Source: Linnemannia hyalina
Taxonomy: Eukaryota > Mortierellomycota > Mortierellomycetes > Mortierellales > Mortierellaceae
NCBI GenBank assembly: GCA_019671135.1
Contig: JAHRHY010000003.1
Span: 2,232,001 to 2,296,000, forward strand
Length of the DNA: 64,000 nt
Direction of reading: 5' to 3'
The translations under genes were made by a program, and so were the position numbers. Below are positions 44,231-56,136 of the stretch, piece after piece; the stretch's first letter is position 1, and each line of letters opens with the position of its first letter. The notes beneath the pieces are model-generated. The model searched no databases and was not told the DNA's origin. It worked only from the letters and a program-made list of their open reading frames with translations.

Positions 44231-47200
44231 CTAGGATGTGGCTTTTGAGATGCTTGGGAGGGCCACAGAGGACGCATTGTGACGAGATATGGACCTGAAA
44301 TCTGATACGATCCATCGAGTGAGCTGCCTGAAAAAGTAAACTTTTCCTGGAACCTCTGTGTACCCATCCCAGGCCGGATGAGGACCCAGTCCGTTGACGG
44401 GGGAAGACCCAACTGGAGTGTGTGTTGACAGACCACTAGCACCATTACCGTATCCGCCACCATTTCGACCACCTCCCAATCCTGCAGTACCGTTCTGTCG
44501 CATGGCCAAGAAACTGTCAAGCGTGTTTGGTACCAAGGTCAAATCCTGGTAATGATCCTTGATAATCGTCGAGACCAGATCAGGACCCAGGCTGCGTGTA
44601 GGGTTGGCATCGCGCCAGGCCAGGAGATGTGAAAAGAAGAACGTGTAGACCTGATTAATGTTCGACAGGCTCAAGATAATCACGCGTTGTTGGTGGTGAT
44701 GGTGACTATTAGAGGGCGAAGCCGATCGGAAGTGTGGGTTCGGATGGTAGGGGGATGGTGGAGGGGAACCCAGGACTGAGACCGATCCTGGAGGTGGGGA
44801 GCCGATGACTGACTCTGGAGGACTGGAGACTGGAGATGATGCGAGGTTTAGGCGGTTGCGGGATGTGAGGTCGTGGTGGGGCAGAGGAGCTGGCAGTGGT
44901 GGTTGCACTGAGATCGAAACTAAAAAAAGGGCAGTTGATTAGCAGAGCGAAAAACACGCCACCAAAATCAAATAAGAGTTTTAAGTTCACTTGACTTTTG
45001 CTTGACTTACATTCTTTGGCAAGGTCCGAGAAGGGATCGATGCCCGAGCGCACAATCTCATAATACAACGCATAAAGACTTGCTGGATCCGGCATAATCA
45101 TGTCTCCAAATGTCACAAAGTAGTTCACCAAATCGATCGTCTATCCAATAAAAGTGAGAAATGGCGTTTAGATCAAATGCTCAAGGGCATAAAATTGACA
45201 TGGTAACCGCTGCAAATCATAGCAAGTCGTTACCTCCGCAACCAGATCGCGAGCCTCGGGCTGGCTCTGGAAGACTTTGGCATTTGCCTGCAGGAACTTG
45301 ACGAGCCCCTGTAGCGTGTTCCACATCTCCACCCAATGATATGCTGTTTGAAAAATGGCAAAAACCATCAAGTTAGTGTCATGTTGCTGGCACTGTAAAA
45401 GTCGTCTCCAGAACCAAGCATCCTAGGTTGCCAGACTTACGAAGACGAACTCGGAGGGCCTTGAAGCGGGCTGCCATGTTAAAGATAATAGCGACAGCGA
45501 TGCTAGGTCAAGAAAGAAAGATGGGTGTCAATAAGGTCAAAATCTGTTGTCATTGAAACTACACACAGTTGGCCATTTTCAAGCAAACATCTTGATGACT
45601 CACCGGAAGCAGTCGACCTGCATTTTCTTCTTCATATTATGCTTCAAGAATCCAAGAATAACATCGAGAAGTGCTGCAGCCATAGGTACGGGTCCTTTGA
45701 ACTTTGGAAGAACAGGCTGCCTTTGGCGGCAAAGACGAATCACGCCCGTCGAAGAAGGAGCATTGGCTCCGAACGTCGTGGCAGCAGCATTGGCAGCGGT
45801 CGCAAAGGTGGAGTCCTGCGACTGAGGAATGTTGCAAAGGTGTGGGTATGATGTTGAATCCTCGACCAAGATCAACAGGATGATCAGACAGAGATGGGTA
45901 TATGGCGAACTTCGGTTTGTCCGGTTGTGCTGGAGAATATATGATGAGAAGGACAAGAAGGCACCCAGTCCCGTCTCGCTAACATCCATATTGGGTTGCT
46001 GTCCAGTGGTGTTGTCTTGGACTGCGCCCGGCGTTGATGATGTTGAGTAGTTGAGGAAAACCCTGAGGAAACGCTTGTTGGTGTAAATAAGATCATAGAA
46101 GACGAGAAGCACTGTAACTCTTCCGTCCGGCCTTGAAAAATTAATAGGTGTCAGTCAATACCGTCAAGAATAACTGTGGTTACATGGCACTGAAAACCGT
46201 TCGTGATGACAGGAAAAACGACCAAGATAAACCTACAGCCTTGCAAATGCCTCATCTGTGACCGAGATGTCCTGCGATTTGGGGTTCCACAGCATCCCTG
46301 TTACATATGAGAACGCGCTCGTCAACTTGGAGACCGTTGACTGTTCATCGTCATCCATGACCTCCGTGTAAGACCTATGCTTAGAAGATTTTAATTCTGA
46401 TCAGCACCTGTAAAATCAACATCCTTTGCCGCAGTTTTTGAAGCCTTGCAACATCAACGGAAACTTACTTTCGCATCTTGTCGCAGGTGTGTGCGATCAC
46501 CATTGCCATCTTCCGGAGGATAACGTCGTCGTTCAGGGCAGCCAAACTTGCAAGGTAGCGGTTCTGAGTTTCGTACTTGTTGTAGTTCGCCAGCAAACCC
46601 AACAATGACATTGCCTCAAACGCCAGCTCGATAGAATTCACCTTGACAAAGAACTATTTGCCATTGAAGAAAAAAGGTAGCTGGCTAAATTACATGACCA
46701 CTGATTCTCTTGAACACAAAGCAGCAAATCTGTCCAAGTTGTAGCATACCTTGATCAGAGAAGGAAAAATGTCCTTTTGCATAAAATACTCGTTCAAGCT
46801 GTTCTTGTTCACATTGTCATTTCCACACGCCAGAGCAATTGCAAGCCGCAGCGCCACGACTTGCATATGTACTATTGTTTCAGAAGGAGAGAAATGGTTT
46901 TTGGTCAGAACGAATGTTTTGCATTTGAACAGAGGTACAAACCAACGTCGGGAGAGGATACTCATTTGTTGACGTACATGATTCCTCACTATCCAAAATG
47001 GTGCAGAGCTCATGTAGGAGTGTTCTGAATACAAGGTCCGCATGCGAAAGGCCCGTCTAGCAGTTGAAAAGAAAGTAAGGCGTGAGAACGTTGAGCGTAA
47101 GTTGTTCACATGCAGATTATTGTGCGAAAGAGCCAAAGCAAGCAAGTAAATAAACATAGCCTACCAGCAGGTGGATAACATCGAAGCTCCAGTTGTGGAA

Positions 47201-47939
47201 CTTTTTACGAAAGATTTCTCCGAGCACAACGGTTAACGTCTAGATAACGGCGCAGAAGCAGGAGCAAAAAGAGGAGATCCCGAGAGTCAGGCTCAATTTC
47301 AATTTAAAGGCTAAGTCAAGGCAATCAAACGTTAAGAATAATCACAAAACAGCCTATTCTGTCATACCTGCATAGCGTGAAGACGACGCTGGGGCATGGG
47401 ATCCCGCATAGTCTGGACAGCGTGTAGGAAGATGCTGTTGATCCCATCCTTGATGGCTAGTAGCTGGTCCTCGGACAGTTGGCGCAGACTCGACGCGAGG
47501 TACTCCTCATTCACCTATTGTATATCTCCAAAAGGGAGTGTTTAACTTCTGGACGATCTGGCCTTTTCTTTCTTTCTCACAACTCTTGTTCCTCGGACGC
47601 ATTTTTCTTCCTTACCTTGATCAGAAACAATTCATCCCAAAACGCTTCAGGATCCTTCCCTTGTGCCGGGTCTTGACCCTATCCATGCCCCGCATGAGGA
47701 ACAAGAACGAAAAGAAAGCGCAGAAAATAAATTAGCGACGATTTTTCATTTGGACATGCGAGGACTGGCAAAAGGAACAGTGGCAGTGATGGCATAGACA
47801 ACAGACTGAATGTCGACGTTACAGTCAGGAACATGTCGTAGATCTCGACAAACTTCTCCTTGAGCTTCATTTTCTGCCCCTGTTGTCGGCGAAGTAGGTA
47901 CTCGGCACCCGAGGTTGGGCCAACCTTCATTTCCTGCAT
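44231..47939 (-). CDS. ARMH3: ARMH3-like armadillo-helical protein (DUF1741, C10orf76 family)
   Basis: In animals ARMH3 is a Golgi protein that works with PI4KB and GBF1. Thirteen exons: 47939-47823, 47678-47616, 47514-47368, 47239-47165, 47056-46978, 46871-46750, 46653-46469, 46374-46237, 46131-45604, 45502-45441, 45343-45234, 45140-45011 and 44919-44231; 814 aa, versus about 690 in human. Shared landmarks: KLKEKFVEIYDMFLT, DPEAFWDELFLIKVNEEYLA, LLANYNKYETQNRYLASLAA, LVFYDLIYTNKRFLRVFLNY, KALRVRLPYHWVEMWNTLQG, TIDLVNYFVTFGDMIMPDPA, LYALYYEIVR, and the end YFFRQLTRWIVSDFRSISRH. The extra length is mainly a Ser/Pro-rich insert near 44700-44900. Exon phases all agree. It is tail to tail with PPIL2, 109 bp apart. 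Confidence 0.9.
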
Positions 47940-48444
47940 GTTTTGACGTTTCTTTTTTTTTTCGTTAGTGAAGAGAATGAATGTCGAAAAAAAGGAGAGT
48001 GTCTCTTGTAGCTGTCGTGGTCGTGTGAGTGGGTGCGATGGATGTGAGGAAAAAGGGACGACAAGTGAATGAATCCCACGAGGATTGGGGAGAAGGAAGG
48101 TGAGAGTGAGAGCAAGATGAAAGGAGATGAGGCAAAGTAAAGTGGGAGAAGAGGAAAAAGGAAAGGAAGTGAGCACAAAAAAAAAAAAGTAAACCAGCGC
48201 CCAAACGATAGCCTTCGATGCCCTGTGCAACCCAACCTCACCCTATTTTTATCAACGACCTACCCACGCGTCTCACTACCACATGCATCGCCACCGTCTC
48301 CTTACAGCTCACCTTTTACCACACTCTCACCGTTCTTCTCGTCACAATGGTGTATCAAAAGGAGAGTCCACTGAACTCATTGATTAATAAAGACACAAAA
48401 AGACCACCCCCCGAAAGCATTCAAGAAGAAAGGTGCACGGCGTT
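47940..48444. other. ARMH3 upstream region
   Basis: 505 bp between the ARMH3 start and the tRNA palindrome. Mostly purine-rich on the plus strand (a CT-rich leader for ARMH3), with an A-run at 48178-48188. Short ORFs here are not supported. Confidence 0.55.
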
Positions 48445-48485
48445 AAAAGGAAGAGACGCGTTTTATGAAAAATGGCAAAAGAAAG

Positions 48486-48558
48486 CGCCCAACGTGGGGG
48501 TCGAACCCACAGCCTTCAGATTAAGAGTCTGACGCTCTACCGATTGAGCTAGCCGGGC
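48486..48558 (-). tRNA. tRNA-Lys (anticodon CTT), left arm of palindrome
   Basis: Reverse complement of the 73-nt tRNA-Lys described at 16.9 kb; sequence identical over the gene body. It is transcribed away from the palindrome centre. A T run follows within 15 bp (as ctttcttttgcc on the minus strand), suitable for RNA polymerase III termination. Confidence 0.96.
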
Positions 48559-48664
48559 TTTGATATCTGCTGACTTTTTAGCACATCCATATAGAGAGGG
48601 AAATAAATGAGTCATAGTCTAACCTTGTGAATATGAATGTGCTAAAAAGTCAGCAGATATCAAA

Positions 48665-48737
48665 GCCCGGCTAGCTCAATCGGTAGAGCGTCAGACTCTT
48701 AATCTGAAGGCTGTGGGTTCGACCCCCACGTTGGGCG
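48665..48737 (+). tRNA. tRNA-Lys (anticodon CTT), right arm of palindrome
   Basis: Identical 73-nt tRNA-Lys with acceptor gcccggc/gttgggc and anticodon loop ctcttaa. It is head to head with the copy at 48486-48558, 106 bp apart, and is followed by gctttcttttgcc, the same terminator-like context. Confidence 0.96.
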
Positions 48738-48778
48738 CTTTCTTTTGCCATTTTTCATAAAACGCGTCTCTTCCTTTT

Positions 48779-49133
48779 GCAATGTAGCTATCACAACCAT
48801 TGATACCTTTATCTCTTATGGGTTGTTTTTCTCCTTCTAATAAACCATTGACGCCATGCCTCTTTTTGTTTTTTGTTCGCCCCAAGGTTCATTTTATTCT
48901 CATTGAATTAAGCAGAATTATTTACATAGGGTGTTGGGACGAGAGGTAAGGGAAAAGATCGCCCGCGAGCTCTTTTGCCTGTTTTTTGACCGATCCAAAT
49001 TCGGAGGCATTGTTTACCCTTTTGTACGACGCGCAAAGTATGAAACAAAAGAGATAGACAGAGTATAGTTAGATTGTATGTCAAATGAAAGGAACAAAAA
49101 GGGGACGTTGTTCATCTGGACAAAGAGAATTGG
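48779..49133. other. Gap right of the tRNA palindrome
   Basis: 355 bp between the palindrome and the stop of the unrecognised minus-strand gene. T-rich near 48820-48880; no gene or repeat seen. Confidence 0.55.
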
Positions 49134-52100
49134 TTACCTAGAACGTAGTAGCTGGTTGAGGCGTTCAGCGACAGACACATGCTCGTTATCCTTCGTGGTT
49201 AACAGGCGTACTTCTTCGAGTTGTTCAATGGGTAGTGTCTTTATGTTCAATAGAGAAAATAGAAAAAATTAGTGTTGGCTGTCGGTACAATCCCTTCTCG
49301 AAGTCATGAAAAACAGAAAATGAACAAGGTTACCTTCAGGACCGCGAGTGGGGCAAGTCGAGCAAGCCGCAGGTCATCGAGTGATTCATCACTTGCATCC
49401 AATGCAGCTTCCAGCATCTCCTCGGTGAGCTCACCCTGTTGTTCGAGAATGTCACTGACAAGGACAAAAAGAGCTGAAACAGCGTTCGCGCTTTTGACGA
49501 TCGATGGTGACAGCTGTGACCAAGCACGGGAAAGGATAGGATCAAAATGTGACCCACAAGACTTTGCAATTAGTTCTGAAAGGAGGCGGTCCCACAAAGT
49601 CGAGGGAATCGTCTCACCGAATATCTTGACCACACGGAGTAGCTTGTCGAGAGAGTCCACGTGTGAACCTGTGTAAAAGCGCGAGGTCAAATCATGTTGA
49701 TTGTCAGTTTTTTTGAGTGTCAGTTGCTGTGGTTGTTAAACATGCCAACAACTAAACAATCAACATTAATGCACGTACTTGGTGGCGCTGGATTTGAGTC
49801 CAATGACCGAATTTTTGCAACGAGTTGAGAAGGGGTCTTGGGCTTGGTCGATGCACCTTCGTGGTTTGCTCTTGATCGACCGACACGGCTATCAAAGGAA
49901 GGATATAGTTAGGGTTGAATATAGTATTCATGGATACGAAACTTGCACCTTTGGCACATTCGAAACGCGCTTACTTACCGAATATACTCAAGAAAAACAA
50001 CAAAGCCATCGCTCATGGACGCGTCTCGTCTCTGAGAAAGCATGCATTCAATTAAAACGGATTCTGCTCTGGAGCGCACGATGCCGTCGGTAGAGTTGAT
50101 CTCAGGTCCGTAGATGGCAATAATCTTGGTCGGGTCTGACAAGAACGGCATGAATGAGAGAGGAAGAAAGAAAGTTAGTTTTCACCCTTTTTTTCCTTCT
50201 CATGACAAACACCTCTCAGAAACATAGAAAAAAGTTATCCTTACTCAATGAAGCAACGATCTGACCCAGAGTGACCCTGATCGAGATATCCTTTTCCCGA
50301 AACAAGTCAATGACCAAGTCCTCCAGTTTGCGCCTAAAACCAATATCAATGAATGATATTAGTTCAAGCGTTCATCAATATAACAATATTCAAGGCAAGA
50401 AGGAGGAAAGAGTGCGCAACGTACCTTAAATCGCCTGCTTGATTTGAAAGAACCATGTCAAAGAAGTTTCTCTCAGCCATGGCCTCTACAATATGCAACG
50501 AGTTCATGGTTCTCCGAACATCGGCCTTGTCACTCTGGACTGAGCCGTTCTGACCCTCACGACGAAGGCGAGCCAGCAATCCAGGGACGAATAGCTCAGG
50601 GTAAACTGCCATGTATGACGACGCCACGTTCGCAGAGCCCAGGGATATCTCTGAAGGATTATCAAGAATTGCTGTGATCTTTGTCTTCATGTCCTGAACC
50701 TCGACCTCGCTCAGCGTCGGGATCAGAGATGTTTGTATAGCAATTGCTGTTGCTTGACTGACGGGGATATTTTCTAGGATCTAAGCAGATCAATCATGTA
50801 GTACAAAAATGAAGTGGTTAGTCTACGGAAATGAGAGATCGACAAAGGTGATAGCACTGAAAATGAAAGTAAACCTACTACCACATTCGCGAGCCCTAGG
50901 AGGGTGGACCGAACTTCGCTCGAGGCTCTCACAGCGGTATCAAATTGAGAGGGGGGGCCACAGTACCCGAGCAGCAAGCCTGTCGTCAGTAGTCTCAAGT
51001 AAGGGGGGATCTCGTTCTACGGCCACAATGTAGCGGTTAGTATGACATTCGCCAGTGGGCAGTTCGAAGATGAGGAAAGTTATACGACCGCTATTCTTAC
51101 CATCTGAGAATGCGTTTGGGCTTGCTTCAGGAGCTCTTCGGATGGAAGCGCCAGTCTTCTTTTCGCAAGCGCCGCAGAGATTAGCTTCCAGGACTGGGCA
51201 AATGAAAACATTATCTCTCGCGACGGAAGTGCCTTGCCACCCATGTGATGTCGGTTAAATCTTACTAGTATATCCAAAATATCGGTCATCCCTGCAGTTG
51301 CTACATCGACCTGGTCATGAGCCGACTAAAAGAATGGATGAAAAAACGGCTGTAAGGCACTGCAAGTTCAGACTGTTTCTCCCTCGAGCAATTATAAATC
51401 GCGACTTGACAGACATGTCTGCATACCAAAAGGAAATACTTGATGATGGCCTGCATAGATTTCATGCCCCTGACGAATCCCAGGCTAAATGGCTGCGTGT
51501 CCTCGGCATTCGTCTTATCATGCTTATCCTCGTCATGGGAACCAACTTCCACCACGAGGACTGGTTTCCGTATCCGCTCCTTGTCCTCTGCAGCTTTAAT
51601 CTCCTGAAGCGTTTGGTCCGCAAGTGTCCGTGAGATCTCGATGGCGATATCCATCGCAAGACTTGTGAGACGCGTCATAGACCCACTGCCATCTGGAGCA
51701 AAAGCACTGAACATCCAATCATTAGATTACCAACCTATGCAGAATACTACAATCACCATGTTCAAAGCGATTACCTACCCGTCATTCTGAACTATCGTTG
51801 ACAGGGACGCCATCCATGCCGAGAGTGTCTTCCCGTCAGCCAATGGCTCAACTGGCTTTTCTGGATCTAAAATTATAAAATTAAAATGTATTAGTGTGAA
51901 TGCTTGCTCCAATTCTTTGTCACTGATGAACTCAGAGTGAAAAACATGAAAGTCACTCCATACCGTTGCTAGACTGTGCCACCGGGATGTCAGGTTCCTC
52001 ATCAACCAACTTTGACTTTAACTTCAACTTTGACTTTGATTTTGACTTCGACTTTGACACGCCTTCTTTCCCGCTCATAGACCGAGGTCTGATTTGCGTG

Positions 52101-52874
52101 TCAATAGCATCCTCAATGGCCACAAGAACCGCCAATTTCCGCTTCTTGTCTTTGGAGGGCGACAGATCCCCGCCAAGAGCACGGACCATTAGCGGCCTGT
52201 ACGGAAACTTTAGCATAAGCCACTCCAACACCAGAAATGCGGTCTCCTTGTCTGGATCAGATTTTTTAATGATCTAGAGGTTGCCGTCGTGGGTACATAA
52301 AAATGCGGAGGAAATATTCAATCCAAGTTAGTTTCCTTGGCCTTCAAGTTGGGAGAAGGTACTGGATCCGCAGAGACCTTGAACGAGATGTCTGATCTAG
52401 ATTGGCATACCTTATCCAGGAATGGTCGGTAGACTTCCCGCATCCTAGTTATTGCCAATTCACCTTGATCGTCTGTGTCAGCGGTCTCTACATGATTGAT
52501 TAGACTCCTGAGTGAAGCCGAAACAGTCGCTAGAAATAATAGAGGCGTAAATAATAACGTCGCCTTCTTTAATATCCTTTATTGATCCATGGAGGTCTTC
52601 ACAACGCGATTACAATAACAAACCAAAAATGCTCGTCGAAACAAAACGTACATTCAGCATCCAGATCCGCCATAGCCTTTCTAAGTGCAGACCGTTTCGC
52701 CTGAAAGATAACCATGATCGCCAGTCCGAGATTTTTGAGTCCTCCCTCGTTGTTGTTCTCTGCGGTTTTTTTGGCACGCAAGTCTGAGCGAGTGATGTGC
52801 TTTTCATCGTCGAAATGCCTAGAGTCCTGCTCCAGAGCGAGGTCTTGCTGGAATGATGAGAAAGTGGTGTTCAT
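49134..52874 (-). CDS. Large all-helical (HEAT/ARM-like) protein, unrecognised
   Basis: Thirteen exons join in phase to about 844 aa: 52874-52652, 52529-52411, 52273-51964, 51866-51779, 51706-51427, 51325-51101, 51016-50879, 50780-50425, 50333-50245, 50135-49979, 49888-49779, 49668-49334 and 49238-49134. There is no signal peptide or membrane segment. The sequence is rich in amphipathic helix-like segments, for example FLVLEWLMLKFPYRPLMVRA, MTDILDILVRFNRHHMGGKA, SSYMAVYPELFVPGLLARLR, RRKLEDLVIDLFREKDISIR, VTLGQIVASLNPTKIIAIYG and EEMLEAALDASDESLDDLRL. A low-complexity Ser-Lys/Lys-Leu run (about 51995-52065) interrupts it. Features such as KDISIR followed by RSRAESVLIECML recall ARM-repeat proteins, but I cannot name a family. 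One donor (50879 or 50882) is ambiguous by one codon. Confidence 0.7.
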
Positions 52875-53043
52875 GCTGAGTTGACATTCGATGGCAGGTG
52901 TGCAGAAAGAAGACGAAAGAATGTCGATGGCGTTTCGCGATTCAAGAAAAAGTAAAAAAGAAAAAAACGAGAAAGTGTGACTTTCGAACAGTATAATTTC
53001 AGGAACGGGGTTTTGAATTTGCGTTTTTATGTGCCTAGGAAAA

Positions 53044-55952
53044 CTATTGCTGCAGACGTTTGCGACCGAGGTTCTTGCGGGTCACTTTGGCGTCGGACCC
53101 AATGATCTTGACCGGAGGAGCATACCCTAGTCGAGGAGACTGGCTACCAGGGGAAGGTGGCTGGGATGGGTTGTTGCTGTACGTGCCACTAGGTGCCTCG
53201 TAGTTCAGGTAAGGAACATCCTTCCAGGGTACGCCTGCGACACCTCGGACAGCACTGTTGTCCTCGTTGTGATCCAGACTGGCGTGGATAGGCATATGAA
53301 TCGCTCCCTTCACAACTCCATTGCACTTCTTCAGTTTGGATGGTGCCACAGGGGTCAAAATGTGGAGTGTGCGAGTCGAAGGCTGAATGCTCCGAATGAT
53401 TGCAAGACCGTGGCAAGTCGTGTGTTCCGGAGGTGGTGGAGGGTACTGTCCAAGTGGAAAATAGCTTAGTGGTACGATCTGTCCTGCAGGTGCACCATCA
53501 GCAGCCACAGAGGGCTGAGGCTGAGATATTTCCGTCTCACCACCATTGTCGTTGTCGTGTGGGTTCTCCTTGTCGCCTGTCAAAGCCACCAGACTTGCGT
53601 TCAAAGCATACAGGATTTGACTGGGAGGGACCTGATCAAACAGCACCCAAACACCCTTGGCGTTCTTCCAGTCCCAACACCACGGCCGCCGTACCACCAA
53701 TGCCTGTGTGAAATCCCAAACAAGTCGATTCCCATTCTCCACGTCACCTCTCAGACCAGTCTCTTGATCGAGATAAAAGTATGACAGTAACGCCAACGCA
53801 CGGTGATCCGCGGGGTGGTACTTTGTAAAGGGCGAAAGGTTGCTATCGTCGCCAAGAACAACTGCAGCAACATAGAGAAACTTTGGCTGCTCACGTCCTG
53901 CGTTCAGAGCTTGGTCCCGAATGGTGGTGAAGAACGACGGAGGCAAGTTGGAATCACCATTTGATGGAGAGTGGAATCCAAAGATGTGAGAGGGAGCGGT
54001 GTAGGCGAGGAGTTGGATCAAAAGGTCGTATCCCATGCCCTTTATCCAGCCTTGCGTATTAATGATAAGTGGTATATGGTCGTCTTCCTCGTCGTCACTG
54101 TGATAATCGTCGCTCTCATCCCATGAGCGCGTGTGCGAGACCTCGCCGTAGTATGTCTTGACCAACTCCTTAACGCAGGCCATGTAGTAGTCGGGGTCGT
54201 CTTTGGGGGTACTGTTTCCGACAAAGAACGCTCTATACGGTTGCCGAGGGTGCGTGAACGGTGCGCCTAATGCCGGTGTCTCGATGACATGAAGTGCCAC
54301 CATCCCGACTGGTGTAAACTCGGACTGTCCAATATCGCATTCGATAAACGCCACCTTTCTGTATCTAAAAGCATCCACGAACAAATGTTTTTGTTTAGCA
54401 AAGTTCTTGCCTTGAGCGCGAAAACATATAGCAAGAATTTCAACTCGCAAAGGTTTCTTACCTGTTCAGCATGCGGTTCAAAATCAGGCGCGAAAAGGTC
54501 GATTTGCCCATCTTTTTGCCTCCGCACACAACCGACACAGGAGGCCTCTTGACACGCTGCGAGTTCTCGTCCACGGTCGAGTCGATCAGCGCCTGCATAG
54601 CATCTTGCCAAGTGTTGGGTGTCCTGAGCGCCGCAATGCTGTCTGTTGGCTCTAAGATAGGGTGAAATCCGGGCAGACTGGTCTCAAATCGAATCTGCGC
54701 CAACTTTTCCTCGCCCTCGTTGCCGCGAATGCGAGCATTCTGCTTCATGGAGAGAATACCTTTGAATAGAGGGACGACCTTCTCGATCCCAAGGATCCCG
54801 CATTCTGAGGCCGATCGAATGGCGAGCACCGTGTCAAAATCCTCCGAAGCCAGCTGAGATGTCAGGGTCTCCAACTGAACCTTCAATTCTGGTGGTGTGG
54901 GTGTCGTTTGTTGAGGGACAAGCATGTTTCTTTGTGATCCTGCAAGGGCGATAGATTCGATAGCAGCAAGGGCATGGGTTCGTGGCGAGATGATAGGAAA
55001 TGTCGAAATTGAGGACAGGTCGAGCTCCTTTGGTCCTGACCTGACGTTCTTTTTTGATCCGGGGCGCTTCTTTTCAGCTGTCCCTGACATGATGTATCCC
55101 AATGCTGTTGAGTGTCCCAGAAGAGGTATCACATCCGCGCATCCTTGGAACACCAGCGTCTATAGGTAGTAGATGTGGATGCCGTGAGTAACGGGTTCAA
55201 TTGTACATCGATTCCGAGTTTTGTGGTGAAAACGTCGATCCTGTTCATGTGTACTCACCTCGCCACGTCTCATGCCAATGAGGGCCATGCTCGGACTCCC
55301 AGAATTTGACACATACACGACATTGTATCTCGTTGGCTTGAAAGTTGACACAGATTGGGGATCCGTGAACAGCCTGAAAAAATCAAATCATACACGGAAG
55401 GTGAGTAACTCTGCAACGATCTCAGATCAGCAAAAATTGAAGCTAAAGACAGGCAGTTGACTTACCTCCGGTCGCGCCTCTCGTTCGGTTGAGCTGCTAT
55501 GGCCTCCTTAGTCGCTGATTTGGCACCGCCGTCTTCTTCTTCACTCTGGTCCGAGGCATCGTCCGAGTCACTGTCGCCGCTCTCGTTGCTGTCCAGCGAT
55601 GCCTTTTCCTCCTCGTCACCATCCACATTGTCGACCTCCAAGTGTTCCTCGGCCTCTGGAGTAGCCGGGCTAGAGGGCTTGTTGGCGAGCTCCAATAATT
55701 GCTGTCTCCGAGCGGCGACTGCGCTAAGAGGAGCCGATGGTGGTGGTGCTGCTGCAGTGGTTGTTGAGGTGACAACAGAGACAGTCGTGGTTGTGGTTGT
55801 CGACCGAACTATTGAATGCACAATGGCAAGGTGGTAAAAGGATGAATGTATGTGCCTTAGAATGAGATGTGGGTTCGGAAGAAGGGGCAAGTTCTTGTTG
55901 GTGGGCAGTCCTGCTACGCACCTATTTTCTGTTTTTTTGCTTTTGGCGGCAT
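53044..55952 (-). CDS. GRC3: Polynucleotide 5'-hydroxyl kinase Grc3/NOL9
   Basis: Nucleolar kinase that phosphorylates the 5' end of pre-rRNA after ITS2 cleavage. Exons 55952-55922, 55808-55466, 55373-55259, 55159-54462 and 54364-53044 give 835 aa. N-terminal MPPKAKKQKI and an acidic Ser/Glu/Asp region lead to VSTFKPTRYNVVYVSNSG and FQGCADVIPLLGHSTALGYI, a conserved Clp1/Grc3 N-domain. The kinase has the P-loop VSVVCGGKKMGKSTFSRLIL, Walker B VAFIECDIGQSEFTPVGMVA, and INTQGWIKGMGYDLLIQLLA, the lid/clamp region. The C-domain contains LNYEAPSGTYSNNPSQPP and a basic end (KVTRKNLGRKRLQQ). Intron 4 falls between the P-loop and Walker B. Clp1 is excluded by the acidic N-terminus and length. Confidence 0.93.
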
Positions 55953-56136
55953 GGTCGAATGGGATGGCAGTGGAGAGAAGGGAATGAGCAGAGAGGTCGG
56001 GAGCAGGCAAGTTGACTGAAGAAAAGTAACGTTTTTTTTTCTTTCTTTCGCAGTGGCTTGCAAAACAAAAACTATTTCAGCGAGGGACTGCTACGATGGT
56101 GGCAAAATGAAATCTGTACAGTACATATCGCGTAGT

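Larger units (their letters stand above)
48445..48778. repeat. Inverted repeat, 148-bp arms, each with a tRNA-Lys gene
   Basis: Left arm 48445-48592 and right arm 48631-48778 are reverse complements over 148 nt with one mismatch that I can see (gcacatcc versus gcacattc on the rc strand). The spacer is 48593-48630 (38 nt). Each arm contains one complete tRNA-Lys plus about 40 bp of 3' flank (through gcgctttcttttgccattttt to cttttc-type ends) and 34 bp of 5' flank. Near-identity of the flanks, not only the tRNA body, points to a recent inverted duplication. Confidence 0.95.

Noticed and set aside
48218..48532. ORF reading through the left tRNA-Lys, and its twin at 48691-48885
   Set aside because: Both encode the same peptide end (NVGVEPTAFRLRV) only because they translate the antisense of the tRNA arms of the inverted repeat. 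They are not protein genes.
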